DNA of 64,000 bases from Brevibacterium sp. S22 (GTDB taxonomy: Bacteria > Actinomycetota > Actinomycetes > Actinomycetales > Brevibacteriaceae), in contig NZ_RHFG01000020.1 in the NCBI RefSeq assembly GCF_004745485.1, positions 1 to 64,000 on the forward strand, in the 5' to 3' direction. Of the stretch, positions 8,122 through 17,047 are shown piece after piece (position 1 is the stretch's first letter; each line of letters begins with the position of its first letter). A program made the translations under genes and the position numbers. The notes under the pieces are model-generated. The model was given only the letters and a program-made list of their open reading frames with translations, was not told the origin of the DNA and did not search any database.

Positions 8122-8880
8122 TCACACGACCTCGACCTCGACGCCTGCCTCACGCAGGGCAGCGAGTTCGGATTCCTCGCTCTTCGAATCCGTGATGAGC
8201 TGCTGGATCTCGTCCGTCGGGACGGTGAGCACCGATGAGCGGTGCCCGACCTTCGTATGATCGACGAGCGCAGTGACGCGGCCTGCCCCGGCGGCCATGG
8301 CTCGGTCCGTGTCGGCGACGGGGAATGCCGGAGTCGACAGGCCGAAGTCCGCGGCCAGGCCGTTGCCGGAGAGGAAGACGGTGTCGGCGCGCAGGCCGAG
8401 CAGCTGTGACACCGTCCCGCCGCCGACGAAGGCGCGGATCGAATGTCGCAGCAGGCCGCCGACGACGATGACCTCATTGTCGGGGGAGGAGACCATGGCC
8501 TCGGCGACGAGCAGCGAATTCGTCACCACGCGCAGACCGGAACGGGTCACGAGCTCCTTGGCCAGCAGCTCGGTCGTCGTTCCCGGACCGAGCGCCACGA
8601 CATCACCGTTGCGCACCTGAGTCGCCGCAGCACGAGCGATCGCCGTCTTCTCGGTCAGAGCCTGCTCGAGCTTCTCCGCATAGCTCGACTCCCGCGCGCT
8701 CGAAGCAAGCACGGCACCGCCGTGGGTGCGGATGAGCCTGCCCTCCTCGGCGAGCTGATCGAGGTCTCGGCGGATCGTCACCGCCGAGGTGTCGAGCTTC
8801 TCCGACAAGGCGGTGATGGAGACGGCGCCGTCTCTCTCGATCGTGTCGACGATGATGTTGCGTCTCTGAGCGGCGATCAT
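8122..8880 (-). CDS. DeoR-family transcriptional regulator
   Basis: A 252-residue DeoR/GlpR-type repressor. The N-terminal winged helix is textbook: IVDTIERDGAVSITALSEKL then TSAVTIRRDLDQLAEEGRLIRTHGGA, with DTSAVTIRRDLDQL as recognition region. The C-terminal sugar-phosphate sensor domain includes ALGPGTTTELLAKEL. I place the start at 8880 because a TACTAT -10 box ends seven bases before it, giving a probable leaderless mRNA; there is no Shine-Dalgarno sequence. It precedes the YtfQRT-YjfF-like operon on the same strand, so it probably responds to a phosphorylated product of that sugar. The effector is inference. Confidence 0.9.
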   Translation of the reverse strand: MIAAQRRNIIVDTIERDGAVSITALSEKLDTSAVTIRRDLDQLAEEGRLIRTHGGAVLASSARESSYAEKLEQALTEKTAIARAAATQVRNGDVVALGPGTTTELLAKELVTRSGLRVVTNSLLVAEAMVSSPDNEVIVVGGLLRHSIRAFVGGGTVSQLLGLRADTVFLSGNGLAADFGLSTPAFPVADTDRAMAAGAGRVTALVDHTKVGHRSSVLTVPTDEIQQLITDSKSEESELAALREAGVEVEVV

Positions 8881-8886
8881 GGGGCC

Positions 8887-8892
8887 ATAGTA
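8887..8892 (-). promoter_or_regulatory. -10 box of a leaderless deoR-type transcript
   Basis: Read leftwards the sequence is TACTAT followed by six bases and the ATG at 8880. This is the spacing expected when transcription starts at the A of the start codon. A convincing -35 box is not visible. Confidence 0.5.
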
Positions 8893-8911
8893 CAAGCCCG
8901 CGGACCGGAGA

Positions 8912-8940
8912 AGGCCCGGGAAGGTGATCTTCCCGGGCCT
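8912..8940 (-). terminator. Perfect 12-bp hairpin after the IclR gene
   Basis: AGGCCCGGGAAG (8912-8923) pairs perfectly with CTTCCCGGGCCT (8929-8940) around a five-base loop. It lies 39 bases beyond the stop of the leftward IclR-family gene and just before the DeoR-family promoter. There is no long U tract, but its position between two leftward genes argues for transcription termination. Confidence 0.65.
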
Positions 8941-8978
8941 GTGGAGAATTCAGACGCGCTCAGTCGCGCATGAGTGCC

Positions 8979-9695
8979 TCAGCCGCGTACGAGTGCTTCG
9001 GTCAGCGCACGCGCGGAATCGATGACCGACTTCGCATGCAGCCGACCGGGCTGACGGGTGAGCCGGTCGACCGGTCCGGAGATCGAGACGGCGGCGACCA
9101 CCCGATTGCTCGGTCCGCGCACGGGAGCCGACACCGAGGCGACGCCCCGCTCACGTTCGGCGATCGACTGCGCCCAGCCTCGGCGACGGACACCGGAGAG
9201 CATGGTTGCGGAGAACCGAGCCCCGCGCAGCCCTGTGTGCAGGCGGTCCGGTTCCTCCCACGCCAGCAGCACCTGGGCGGCGGAGCCGGCGCGCATCGAC
9301 AGGGTCGCGCCGATCGGCACGGAGTCACGCAGACCCACCGGACGCTCGGCCGCGGCCACGCACAGGCGCAGATCGCCCTGGCGGCGGAAGAGCTGGGCGG
9401 ACTCGCCCGTCTGATCGCGCAGCTGGCCCAGCACGGGCCCGGCCGCGGCCAGCAGACGGTCTTCGCCGGCAGCCGAGGACAGCTCGGCCAGGCGCGGCCC
9501 GAGGACGAAGCGTCCCTGCAGGTCACGACCGACGATGCGGTGGAATTCGAGGGCAACAGCCAGGCGGTGGGCAGTGGGGCGTGCCAGTCCGGTCAGCGTC
9601 ACCAATTCGGCGAGAGAGGCGGGTCCGGCCTCAAGCGCGGAGAGAACCATTGCGGCCTTGTCGATGACCCCGACGCCGCTACCATTGCTTGTCAT
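8979..9695 (-). CDS. ltbR: IclR-family regulator divergent from leuCD (LtbR/NdgR type)
   Basis: A 238-residue IclR-family protein: N-terminal winged helix ([38 protein letters not shown]) and C-terminal effector domain. In Actinobacteria an IclR protein divergent from leuCD is LtbR/NdgR, which controls leucine and other amino-acid genes; the position here is identical. The start at 9695 rests on TTGCAT, an 18-base spacer and CACAAT ending seven bases before the ATG, making the mRNA leaderless. Upstream in-frame ATGs at 9704 and 9773 exist but fall inside or above that promoter. A hairpin follows the gene. The assignment is by family and context. Confidence 0.85.
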   Translation of the reverse strand: MTSNGSGVGVIDKAAMVLSALEAGPASLAELVTLTGLARPTAHRLAVALEFHRIVGRDLQGRFVLGPRLAELSSAAGEDRLLAAAGPVLGQLRDQTGESAQLFRRQGDLRLCVAAAERPVGLRDSVPIGATLSMRAGSAAQVLLAWEEPDRLHTGLRGARFSATMLSGVRRRGWAQSIAERERGVASVSAPVRGPSNRVVAAVSISGPVDRLTRQPGRLHAKSVIDSARALTEALVRG

Positions 9696-9702
9696 AGACA
9701 CC

Positions 9703-9732
9703 ATTGTGCGCGTCTCAGTGGGCGAGATGCAA
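9703..9732 (-). promoter_or_regulatory. Leaderless promoter of the IclR regulator
   Basis: Leftward -35 TTGCAT (complement of 9727-9732), 18-base spacer and -10 CACAAT (complement of 9703-9708). The ATG at 9695 lies where transcription should start. It is back to back with the leuC promoter region. Confidence 0.55.
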
Positions 9733-9734
9733 GT

Positions 9735-9745
9735 TCGCATTGCGA
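9735..9745. promoter_or_regulatory. Candidate operator between ltbR and leuC
   Basis: TCGCATTGCGA is a perfect palindrome with five-base arms around one central base. It lies between the two divergent promoters, next to the regulator's -35 box, and a possible leuC -10 (TAGATT) is at 9756-9761. That is where a shared LtbR/NdgR site would be expected. The assignment rests on position and symmetry only. Confidence 0.4.
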
Positions 9746-9837
9746 TACGGGCGAGTAGATTTCGAATACGCACTCACTCCAGTGCACACATCGCAGTTCA
9801 TCGACGTGCCGTACCTCGGCCCGTCAGGTCTACATCG

Positions 9838-9857
9838 GGTGCAGAGATCCCTGCACC
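9838..9857 (+). promoter_or_regulatory. Hairpin just before the leuC ribosome binding site
   Basis: GGTGCAG and CTGCACC form a perfect seven-base stem with a six-base loop, ending a few bases before CGGGAGGAACC. It could affect ribosome access or processing. No leucine-rich leader peptide was found upstream, so classical attenuation is not supported. Confidence 0.4.
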
Positions 9858-9870
9858 GGCGGGAGGAACC

Positions 9871-11355
9871 ATGCCACGCACATTGGCCGAGAAGGTCTGG
9901 GCCGATCACGTCGTCTCACGAGGTGTTGACGGTGCGCCGGATCTCATCTACATCGACCTCCACCTCGTCCACGAGGTGACCAGCCCGCAGGCCTTCGACG
10001 GACTCCGACTCGCCGGGCGCCCCGTGCGCCGCCCCGACCTGACCATCGCCACCGAAGACCACAACACTCCGACGTGGGACATCGACAAGCCGATCGCCGA
10101 ACCCACCTCGGCCACGCAGATCAACACCCTGCGCAAGAACGCGGAGGAATTCGGAATTCGTCTGCACAGCCTCGGCGACGCCGATCAGGGCATCGTCCAT
10201 GTTGTGGGACCGCAGCTGGGCCTGACCCAGCCGGGCACGACCGTCGTGTGCGGCGACTCGCACACCTCCACCCACGGCGCCTTCGGGGCATTGGCCTTCG
10301 GCATCGGCACCTCCGAGGTCGAGCATGTTCTCGCCACCCAGACGCTGTCGCTCAAGCCCTTCAAGACGATGTCGATCACCGTCGACGGCGATCTGCCCGA
10401 GGGCTCGAGCGCGAAGGACATCATCCTCGCCATCATCGCGAAGATCGGCACCGGCGGAGGACAGGGATACGTCCAGGAATACCGCGGCTCGGCCATCCGC
10501 CAACTGTCGATGGAAGCCCGGATGACTATCTGCAATATGTCGATCGAAGCAGGAGCCCGTGCCGGAATGGTCGCCCCCGACGAGACGACCTTCAAATACG
10601 TCAAAGGCCGCCCGCACGCCCCCGAGGGCGAGGACTGGGACGCCGCCGTCGAATACTGGAAGACCCTCTACACCGACGAAGGTGCCGAATTCGACCGCGA
10701 GGTCGTGCTCAAGGCCGAAGATATCGAACCCTTCGTCACCTGGGGAACGAACCCCGGACAGGGTCTGCCGCTGTCGGCCTCGGTGCCCAGCCCCGACGAC
10801 TTCCACGACGAGAACGACAAGGCCGCCGCGGCCAATGCCCTGGCCTATATGGGCCTGACCCCGGGCACTCCGCTGCGCGAGATCGCAGTCGACACCGTCT
10901 TCCTCGGCTCGTGCACGAACTCCCGGATCGAAGACCTCCGGGCCGCCGCCGAAGTGGTCCGCGGACGGAAGAAGGCCGACAACGTCCGCTTCATGGTCGT
11001 CCCCGGCTCCGCGAAGGTCCGCCTCCAGGCCGAAGGCGAAGGCCTCGACCGGATCTTCAAGGACTTCGGCGGCGAATGGCGCTTCGCCGGCTGCTCGATG
11101 TGCTTGGGGATGAACCCGGACCAGCTGGCCGAGGGGGAACGCTGCGCCTCGACCTCGAACCGCAACTTCGAAGGCCGCCAGGGCAAAGGCGGACGCACCC
11201 ATCTGGTGTCCCCGCTCGTGGCTGCGGCCACCGCAGTGCGCGGCACCCTGTCCTCACCCGGTGACGTCGCTGACCTGCCACGGGACGCCGAACCCGTGGA
11301 ATGGGCCGATGACCGCCTGTCCCTGACACTGACGCCCGTGACGGCGAACGACTGA
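9871..11355 (+). CDS. leuC: 3-isopropylmalate dehydratase large subunit
   Basis: This 494-residue aconitase-family protein is the catalytic large subunit of isopropylmalate isomerase (EC 4.2.1.33), the second step of leucine synthesis, acting with LeuD. The [4Fe-4S] ligands are visible as Cys348 (GSCTN) and Cys408/Cys411 (GCSMC). [20 protein letters not shown] is the usual substrate-binding stretch. The start at 9871 follows GGGAGGAACC; the open frame extends much further upstream but only as the shadow of the IclR gene. leuD follows after 16 bases. Control by the divergent IclR regulator is likely. Confidence 0.97.
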   Translation: MPRTLAEKVWADHVVSRGVDGAPDLIYIDLHLVHEVTSPQAFDGLRLAGRPVRRPDLTIATEDHNTPTWDIDKPIAEPTSATQINTLRKNAEEFGIRLHSLGDADQGIVHVVGPQLGLTQPGTTVVCGDSHTSTHGAFGALAFGIGTSEVEHVLATQTLSLKPFKTMSITVDGDLPEGSSAKDIILAIIAKIGTGGGQGYVQEYRGSAIRQLSMEARMTICNMSIEAGARAGMVAPDETTFKYVKGRPHAPEGEDWDAAVEYWKTLYTDEGAEFDREVVLKAEDIEPFVTWGTNPGQGLPLSASVPSPDDFHDENDKAAAANALAYMGLTPGTPLREIAVDTVFLGSCTNSRIEDLRAAAEVVRGRKKADNVRFMVVPGSAKVRLQAEGEGLDRIFKDFGGEWRFAGCSMCLGMNPDQLAEGERCASTSNRNFEGRQGKGGRTHLVSPLVAAATAVRGTLSSPGDVADLPRDAEPVEWADDRLSLTLTPVTAND

Positions 11356-11371
11356 CAAAGGAGGAAGAGCC

Positions 11372-11971
11372 ATGGAAGCTTTCAGCACCCACACCGGCAT
11401 CGGCGTTCCTCTGCGCCGATCCAATATCGACACCGACCAGATCATCCCCGCGAAGTTCCTCAAGCGGGTCACCCGCACCGGCTTCGAGGACGCCCTGTTC
11501 TACCGGTGGCGGACCAATGACGACTTCGTCCTCAACGACCCCGACTTCGCAGGCGGCTCCGTCCTCGTCGCCGGCCCCGACTTCGGCACCGGTTCGTCCC
11601 GTGAGCACGCAGTCTGGGCGCTCAAGGACTTCGGCTTCCGCGTCGTCCTGTCCTCCCGGTTCGGCGACATCTTCCGGGGCAACTCCGGCAAGGAAGGCCT
11701 GCTGGCCGCACAGCTGGAGCAGGATGACATCGAACTGATCTGGAAGATCCTCGAGAACCATCCCGGCACCTCGATCACCGTCGACCTGAACGAGAAGACC
11801 GTGACGTGCGACACCGTCACCGTGTCCTTCCAGATCGATGACTACACACGCTGGCGCCTGCTCGAGGGTCACGACGACATCAGCCTCACCCTGGCCAAGG
11901 AAGACGAGATCGTCGCCTACGAATCCTCCCGATTCTCCTTCAAACCCACGACCCTGCCCGCCAAGGTCTGA
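11372..11971 (+). CDS. leuD: 3-isopropylmalate dehydratase small subunit
   Basis: A 199-residue swivelling subunit that completes the LeuCD dehydratase. The N-terminus [20 protein letters not shown] and the [17 protein letters not shown] loop are diagnostic of LeuD. GGAGGAAGAGCC precedes the ATG and the gene sits 16 bases after leuC in the same operon. Length is normal for the family. After its stop come two copies of a GCCGAGGCGGTCC motif and then the murA leader. Confidence 0.97.
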   Translation: MEAFSTHTGIGVPLRRSNIDTDQIIPAKFLKRVTRTGFEDALFYRWRTNDDFVLNDPDFAGGSVLVAGPDFGTGSSREHAVWALKDFGFRVVLSSRFGDIFRGNSGKEGLLAAQLEQDDIELIWKILENHPGTSITVDLNEKTVTCDTVTVSFQIDDYTRWRLLEGHDDISLTLAKEDEIVAYESSRFSFKPTTLPAKV

Positions 11972-11976
11972 CCCCT

Positions 11977-12022
11977 GCCGAGGCGGTCCGCCGAAACCGA
12001 CGGACGCTCGCCGAGGCGGTCC
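11977..12022. repeat. Two copies of GCCGAGGCGGTCC, 33 bases apart
   Basis: GCCGAGGCGGTCC occurs at 11977-11989 and 12010-12022, directly after leuD. It is the reverse-complement form of a motif that recurs between genes across the window (see the 46942-47024 array). The copies here are untranslated. Confidence 0.6.
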
Positions 12023-12076
12023 TTCGTCACCATCGGATGCGACCACGGCGAATCGGTGGGATCCCATCGGCTGGGT

Positions 12077-12116
12077 TAGTCTAGGACGGTGCCCGCAGCA
12101 ACGGTCGGGCACCGTC
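12077..12116 (+). promoter_or_regulatory. murA promoter box and 5' hairpin
   Basis: TAGTCT at 12077-12082 is a plausible -10 box. Just past it, GACGGTGCCCG (12085-12095) pairs perfectly with CGGGCACCGTC (12106-12116) around a ten-base loop, so the mRNA could begin within or just before a strong stem. A second GC-rich stem follows around 12117-12140. It may be a protective 5' hairpin, an attenuator, or a late leuD terminator without a U tract. Confidence 0.45.
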
Positions 12117-12164
12117 TCCGGGTGGAATCCCGCCCGGATCCGGTCATCGGAATCAGGGAGGAAC

Positions 12165-13481
12165 ATGCTCGAAGTACGTGGGGGAAATCCGCTGGACGGC
12201 ACCGTCCGAGTCCGCGGCGCCAAGAACCTGGTGCCCAAGGCGATGGTGGCCTCCCTGCTCGGTGAGACCCCGTCCGTGCTGCGCGGCGTGCCCCAGATCC
12301 GCGACGTCGAGATCGTCACCGGGCTCCTCGAACTCCACGGCGTCCGCGTCACCTCCGGTCCCGACAACGACCAACCCGACGGTGAGCTCCACCTCGACCC
12401 GGCCGATGTGGCACAGGGGTCCATCGTCGACATCGACGCACACGCCGGATCCTCCCGCATCCCGATCCTCTTCTGCGGTCCGCTGCTGCACAGCCTCGGT
12501 CAGGCGTTCATCCCTGACCTCGGCGGATGCCATATCGGTGACCGTCCCATCAACTTCCACCTCGACGTACTCCGCCAGTTCGGAGCCGTGGTCGACAAGA
12601 CCCCCGGCGGGATCATGCTCAAGGCGCACAGCCGTCTGCAGGGAACCAAGGTCGAGCTGCCCTACCCCTCCGTCGGAGCCACCGAACAGGTGCTGCTGAC
12701 CGCGGTGCGCGCCGAAGGCGTGACCGAGCTGCGGGGCGCCGCCATCGAACCGGAGATCATGGATCTCATTGCGCTGCTGCAGAAGATGGGCGCGATCATC
12801 ACCGTCGACACCGACCGCGTGGTGCGCATCGAAGGCGTGGAGACCCTCCGCGGGTTCATCCACCGCGCACTGCCCGACCGCAACGAAACCGCGTCGTGGG
12901 CCTCGGCCGCACTGGCCACCGGCGGAGACATCTTCGTCGCAGGCGCCAGCCAGCCCGAGCTCATCACCTTCCTCAATGTCTTCCGCAAGATCGGCGGCGA
13001 ATTCGACGTGCAGGAGACAGGCATCCGCTTCCGTCATCCCGGCGGCAAGCTCCGGTCCTTCGCCCTCGAGACCGACGTCCACCCCGGCTTCATGACCGAC
13101 TGGCAGCAGCCGCTGGTCGTCGCCATGACTCAGGCCGAAGGACTGTCGATCATCCACGAGACCGTGTACGAGAACCGGTTCGGCTTCACCGACGCCCTGC
13201 GGGATATGGGTGCGCAGATCCAGCTCTACCGCGAATGCCTCGGCGGCACCCCCTGCCGCTTCGGACGGCGGAACTACCAACACTCGGCCGTGATCTCTGG
13301 ACCCACTGACCTCAAGGGCACCCGCATCGACGTCCCCGATCTGCGCGGCGGCTTCAGCCACCTCATCGCCGCACTGGCCGCCCAAGGCACGAGCGAAGTC
13401 CACGGCATCGAACTGATCAACCGCGGCTACGAGAACTTCCTCGACAAGCTCATCGGCCTCGGTGCCGAGGTCACTGGATGA
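12165..13481 (+). CDS. murA: UDP-N-acetylglucosamine 1-carboxyvinyltransferase
   Basis: MurA (438 residues, EC 2.5.1.7) transfers enolpyruvate to UDP-GlcNAc, the committed step of peptidoglycan synthesis in the cytoplasm. Both EPSP-synthase-like lobes are present. The catalytic, fosfomycin-reactive cysteine is Cys122 (LGGCHIGDRP), so fosfomycin resistance by Cys-to-Asp change is not expected. The substrate-binding stretch RGAKNLVPKAMVASLL is the expected N-terminal one. Start at 12165 after AGGGAGGAAC. The stop overlaps the plsC start (ATGA), tying it to the phospholipid genes that follow. Confidence 0.97.
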   Translation: MLEVRGGNPLDGTVRVRGAKNLVPKAMVASLLGETPSVLRGVPQIRDVEIVTGLLELHGVRVTSGPDNDQPDGELHLDPADVAQGSIVDIDAHAGSSRIPILFCGPLLHSLGQAFIPDLGGCHIGDRPINFHLDVLRQFGAVVDKTPGGIMLKAHSRLQGTKVELPYPSVGATEQVLLTAVRAEGVTELRGAAIEPEIMDLIALLQKMGAIITVDTDRVVRIEGVETLRGFIHRALPDRNETASWASAALATGGDIFVAGASQPELITFLNVFRKIGGEFDVQETGIRFRHPGGKLRSFALETDVHPGFMTDWQQPLVVAMTQAEGLSIIHETVYENRFGFTDALRDMGAQIQLYRECLGGTPCRFGRRNYQHSAVISGPTDLKGTRIDVPDLRGGFSHLIAALAAQGTSEVHGIELINRGYENFLDKLIGLGAEVTG

Positions 13482-14245
13482 GCCAGGTGACCGAACCGGA
13501 CGCGAACGACCACGATCTCGTCTCCTTCGACCCCGCCTCGGTGCGTTCGCAGAACCGGGCCGGCACCGTCGCGGCCACGGCCGCGTACGGTCTGATGCGC
13601 ACCGCCACGAAGATGAGCGTACGGGGAGTCGACAACCTGCCGCCGAGCGGCACCGGCATGATCGTCGCCGCCTACCATGCCAACCACCTCGACCCGATCC
13701 TCGTCGGTCTGGCACTGAAGCGCAACGGTCGGATGCCGCACTTCCTCGCCAAGTCGACGCTGTTCAGCGGGGTGCTCGGCACGATCCTCAAGACCATCGG
13801 GCAGATCCCCGTGCTGCGCTCCTCGGCGCAGGCCGGAGACTCCCTCGAATATGCGAAGGACGCACTGGCTCACGGTCAGACCGTCGTCATCTACCCCGAG
13901 GGCACGCTGACGAAGGATCCGGAGCTGTGGCCCCAGCACTTCAAGACCGGCACCGCCCGACTGGCGTTGGAGACCGGAGCACCGATCATCCCCGTCGCCC
14001 ACTGGGGACTGAATACGATCTACCCGCGCGGGCAGAAGAAGGTGCGCTTCCGGCCCTTCAGCCACGACACGGTCGTCGCCTTCGGTCCCTCGATCGACTA
14101 TTCGGATCTGTGGGAGCACCGGAGCGAGAAGAAGACGATGGGAGAGCTCTCCCAGCGTGTGAAGAACACCGTGGCGGCGATGGTGTCCGAACTGTCGGAA
14201 CGCGAACTGCCGCAGCGTTTCAAGAGCAAGGAGACAGGCGAATGA
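13478..14245 (+). CDS. plsC: 1-acyl-glycerol-3-phosphate acyltransferase
   Basis: A 255-residue PlsC-family acyltransferase. The catalytic HX4D box is HANHLD (near residues 68-73) and the second box is YPEGT; these acylate lysophosphatidate to phosphatidate, the precursor used later by CdsA. There is a soluble acidic N-terminus and no obvious multi-helix membrane domain. It overlaps murA upstream and gpsA downstream by four bases each, so the three are translationally coupled. Pairing with gpsA, which makes the glycerol-3-phosphate backbone, supports the function. Confidence 0.9.
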   Translation: MSQVTEPDANDHDLVSFDPASVRSQNRAGTVAATAAYGLMRTATKMSVRGVDNLPPSGTGMIVAAYHANHLDPILVGLALKRNGRMPHFLAKSTLFSGVLGTILKTIGQIPVLRSSAQAGDSLEYAKDALAHGQTVVIYPEGTLTKDPELWPQHFKTGTARLALETGAPIIPVAHWGLNTIYPRGQKKVRFRPFSHDTVVAFGPSIDYSDLWEHRSEKKTMGELSQRVKNTVAAMVSELSERELPQRFKSKETGE

Positions 14246-15255
14246 GCGTCGACAAGATCACCGTCGTCGGGGCCGGATCGTGGGGGACGACCTACGCCGC
14301 GGTCATCGCCGACGCCGGTTTCCCCGTCACCCTCTGGGCGCGCCGCCCCGAGGTCGCCGCGGAGATCAACTCCGCCCACACCAACGAACGCTATTTGGGC
14401 GAGCGGGTCCTGCCCGATGGTCTGAGCGCGACCGACGATGACATCGCCGCCGTCACCGATGCCGATGTCATCGTCCTCGCCGTCCCCGCCCAGACCCTGC
14501 GGGAGAACCTCACCCGGTGGAAACCGCACCTGCACCACGGAGTGAAGCTCGTGAGCCTGATGAAGGGCATCGAGGTCGACACCGGAAAACGCATGTCCGA
14601 GGTCATCGCCGAGGTCGCCGAGGTCGCAGAATCCCAGATCGCCGTCGTCTCGGGCCCGAACCTCGCCCGTGAGATCGCCGATCGTCAGCCCACCGCCACC
14701 GTCGTCGCGTCCTCGGACATCACCACCGCCGAGGCGGTCGCGGAGATCAGTGCGAACGCGTACTTCCGTCCGTACACGAACACCGATGTGGTCGGCGTCG
14801 AGATCGGCGGCGCGATCAAGAACATCATCGCCCTGTCCGTGGGCATCGCCGACGGGCAGAAGCTCGGCGACAACTCGAAGGCCTCGATCATCACCCGCGG
14901 GCTGGCCGAGACCTCCCGTCTGGCCGCGGCCATGGGTGCGGAGGCGCACACGCTGTCCGGGCTCGCCGGACTCGGCGATCTCGTGGCCACCTGCGCCTCA
15001 CCGCTGTCGCGCAATCGCACCTTCGGACGCCACCTCGGTGAGGGGATGAGCCTCGAGGATGTCATCGCCCATACCTCGCAGACGGCCGAAGGCGTGAAAT
15101 CGGCTCCGGCCGTGCTCGACCTCGGCCGCAGATACGCGGTCGACCTGCCGATCACCGAAGCCGTGTGCGCGGTGCTGGGCGGAAAGCTGCAGGTTGACGA
15201 ACTCGCCGGATTGCTGTTGTCTCGGAAGCGTAAGCACGAAGGACCACCGGCCTGA
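14242..15255 (+). CDS. gpsA: Glycerol-3-phosphate dehydrogenase [NAD(P)+]
   Basis: A 337-residue cytosolic enzyme (EC 1.1.1.94) reducing dihydroxyacetone phosphate to sn-glycerol-3-phosphate for phospholipid synthesis. The N-terminal Rossmann motif is VVGAGSWGTT. The conserved SGPNLAREIA, the lysine-bearing EIGGAIKNIIALSVGI and the substrate loop LSGLAGLGDLVATC are all present. The start at 14242 overlaps the plsC stop (ATGA). The length is normal and nothing essential is missing. Confidence 0.97.
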   Translation: MSVDKITVVGAGSWGTTYAAVIADAGFPVTLWARRPEVAAEINSAHTNERYLGERVLPDGLSATDDDIAAVTDADVIVLAVPAQTLRENLTRWKPHLHHGVKLVSLMKGIEVDTGKRMSEVIAEVAEVAESQIAVVSGPNLAREIADRQPTATVVASSDITTAEAVAEISANAYFRPYTNTDVVGVEIGGAIKNIIALSVGIADGQKLGDNSKASIITRGLAETSRLAAAMGAEAHTLSGLAGLGDLVATCASPLSRNRTFGRHLGEGMSLEDVIAHTSQTAEGVKSAPAVLDLGRRYAVDLPITEAVCAVLGGKLQVDELAGLLLSRKRKHEGPPA

Positions 15256-15300
15256 GCCGATCCGACCATCAGGCCACCCGTTGGAAAATGAGGAGCACAC

Positions 15301-15834
15301 ATGAGCGCCAACTCACCGTTCTACAACCTTCCCGAACTCCCGACCTTCAGACTGACCAGCACCGATGTCGAAGACGGCGGGGTGCTCACCGGCCCCCAGC
15401 TCTCCGGTGCCATGGGCGTGCCCGGTGGTCAGGACATCTCCCCGCAGCTGTCCTGGTCCGGTTTCCCCGAAGAGACCAAGGCCTTCGCAGTGACCTGCTT
15501 CGACCCCGACGCCCCCACGGGTTCGGGTTTCTGGCACTGGGTCGTCACCGATCTCGACGCCTCCGTCACGAGTCTGCCCACGGGTGCCGGTGACCCGGCC
15601 TCGGACCTGCTGCCCGCCGGAGCGGTGACCCTGCGCAACGATGCCGGCGAGCCCCGATTCGTCGGTGCCGCCCCGCCGGAGGGACATGGGCCGCACCGCT
15701 ACTTCTTCATCGTCACCGCCTTGGCCGAACCGCTGGGCATCGACGAATCCGCATCCCCGGCCTTCGCCGGCTTCAACATGTTCTTCAAGGGCATCGGCCG
15801 GGCGTGGCTGGAATGCACGTTCGAAGCCAAGTGA
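15301..15834 (+). CDS. YbhB/YbcL family PEBP-like protein
   Basis: A 177-residue protein of the phosphatidylethanolamine-binding/Raf-kinase-inhibitor family. Family hallmarks are CFDPDAPTGSGFWHWVV (anion-pocket Asp-Pro-Asp-Ala-Pro) and GPHRYFFIVTAL. AGGAG lies upstream of the ATG. There is no signal peptide, so it should be cytoplasmic. Bacterial members have no agreed function. It sits between gpsA and ddl on the same strand with 45 bases before it. Confidence 0.92.
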   Translation: MSANSPFYNLPELPTFRLTSTDVEDGGVLTGPQLSGAMGVPGGQDISPQLSWSGFPEETKAFAVTCFDPDAPTGSGFWHWVVTDLDASVTSLPTGAGDPASDLLPAGAVTLRNDAGEPRFVGAAPPEGHGPHRYFFIVTALAEPLGIDESASPAFAGFNMFFKGIGRAWLECTFEAK

Positions 15835-15927
15835 GCTAAAGTCTTTCAGTCCGCGCACACGTGAACCGCTGTGCGCACCCCGTGACCGGCCCCAGTTCGC
15901 GGGAGTACCACTTCAGCAAGGAAACTC

Positions 15928-17043
15928 ATGGCAGACAACGATCACCGGCCCCTTGTCGCAGTCCTCTTCGGAGGCCGTTCGAGCGAGCACTCCGTCAGCT
16001 GCGTCACGGCCGCCGGAGTGATCGGTGCCATCGACGCCGAAGCCTTCGACGTCCTGCCGATCGGCATCACGAAGACCGGCGTGTGGCGGGTCGTCGACGA
16101 CTGGGCGAGCATGCGCTTCGACCCGGACGATATGCCGGAGGTCGCCGACAACGGCACCGAGGTGATCCCACCGCTGTCCGCCGACGGGGCGCCCCTGCTG
16201 CACCGGGACGCCGACGGCAGCTGTTCCGAACTGGGGTCGGTCGACGTGTTCTTCCCGCTCCTGCACGGACGCTACGGTGAGGACGGGACCCTGCAGGGCC
16301 TGTTCGAGCTCAGCGACACCGCCTTCGTCGGCTCCGGAGTCTTCTCCTCGGCCGCAAGCATGGACAAGCACTATACGAAGTCGCTCATGCACCAGGCCGG
16401 GATCCCGACCTGCCCGTGGGAGCTCGTCACCGAAACGATGTGGGCCACCGACCGTGCAGAGGTCGCGGACCGTGTGGCCGCACTCGGTCTGCCCGTGTTC
16501 GTCAAGCCCGCCCGTGCCGGTTCCTCCATGGGAGTCAGCCGGATCGCCGAGGCGGCCGACCTGGGCACGGCTCTGGCCGGTGCGTTCGAACACGACTCCA
16601 AGGTCATCGTCGAACCCGAGGTCAGCGGCCGCGAGGTCGAATGCGCCGTGCTCGGGTCCGTCTACGACACGGACCTGCGTGTGTCCTCACCGGGGGAGAT
16701 CCGCGTGAGCGGAGACCATTCCTTCTACGATTTCAACGCCAAGTACCTCGACCTCTCCGCCGCAGAGGTCACCTGCCCGGCCGACCTCGACGAGCAGGCG
16801 ACGGCCCGTGTTCAGGAGCTGGCCGCCGCAGTGTTCCGTCTCTTCGACTGCACCGGACTGGCCCGCGTCGACACCTTCGTCACCGACACCGGCGACGTCG
16901 TCATCAACGAACTCAACACCCTGCCCGGATTCACCCCCACCTCGGCGTACCCGTTCATGTGGGCACAGTCCGGGCTCGAGTACTCCGAACTCATCGGCGA
17001 ACTCATCTCGATCGCGCTCGTCGATCACGCCCGCTCGAAGTAG
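15928..17043 (+). CDS. ddl: D-alanine--D-alanine ligase
   Basis: Ddl (371 residues, EC 6.3.2.4) makes the D-Ala-D-Ala dipeptide for peptidoglycan. The N-terminal FGGRSSEHSVSC, the ATP-grasp stretch FVKPARAGSSMGVSRI and the C-terminal VINELNTLPGFTPTSAYPFMW are diagnostic. FTPTSAYPFMW carries the tyrosine typical of D-Ala-D-Ala rather than D-Ala-D-Lac ligases. AAGGAAACTC precedes the ATG. It is convergent with a DUF3515 gene, with only four bases between the stops. Confidence 0.97.
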   Translation: MADNDHRPLVAVLFGGRSSEHSVSCVTAAGVIGAIDAEAFDVLPIGITKTGVWRVVDDWASMRFDPDDMPEVADNGTEVIPPLSADGAPLLHRDADGSCSELGSVDVFFPLLHGRYGEDGTLQGLFELSDTAFVGSGVFSSAASMDKHYTKSLMHQAGIPTCPWELVTETMWATDRAEVADRVAALGLPVFVKPARAGSSMGVSRIAEAADLGTALAGAFEHDSKVIVEPEVSGREVECAVLGSVYDTDLRVSSPGEIRVSGDHSFYDFNAKYLDLSAAEVTCPADLDEQATARVQELAAAVFRLFDCTGLARVDTFVTDTGDVVINELNTLPGFTPTSAYPFMWAQSGLEYSELIGELISIALVDHARSK

Positions 17044-17047
17044 TCCG

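Noticed and set aside
9774..9870. Leucine attenuator leader peptide before leuC
   Set aside because: No short ORF with leucine codons was found; only a simple hairpin is visible.
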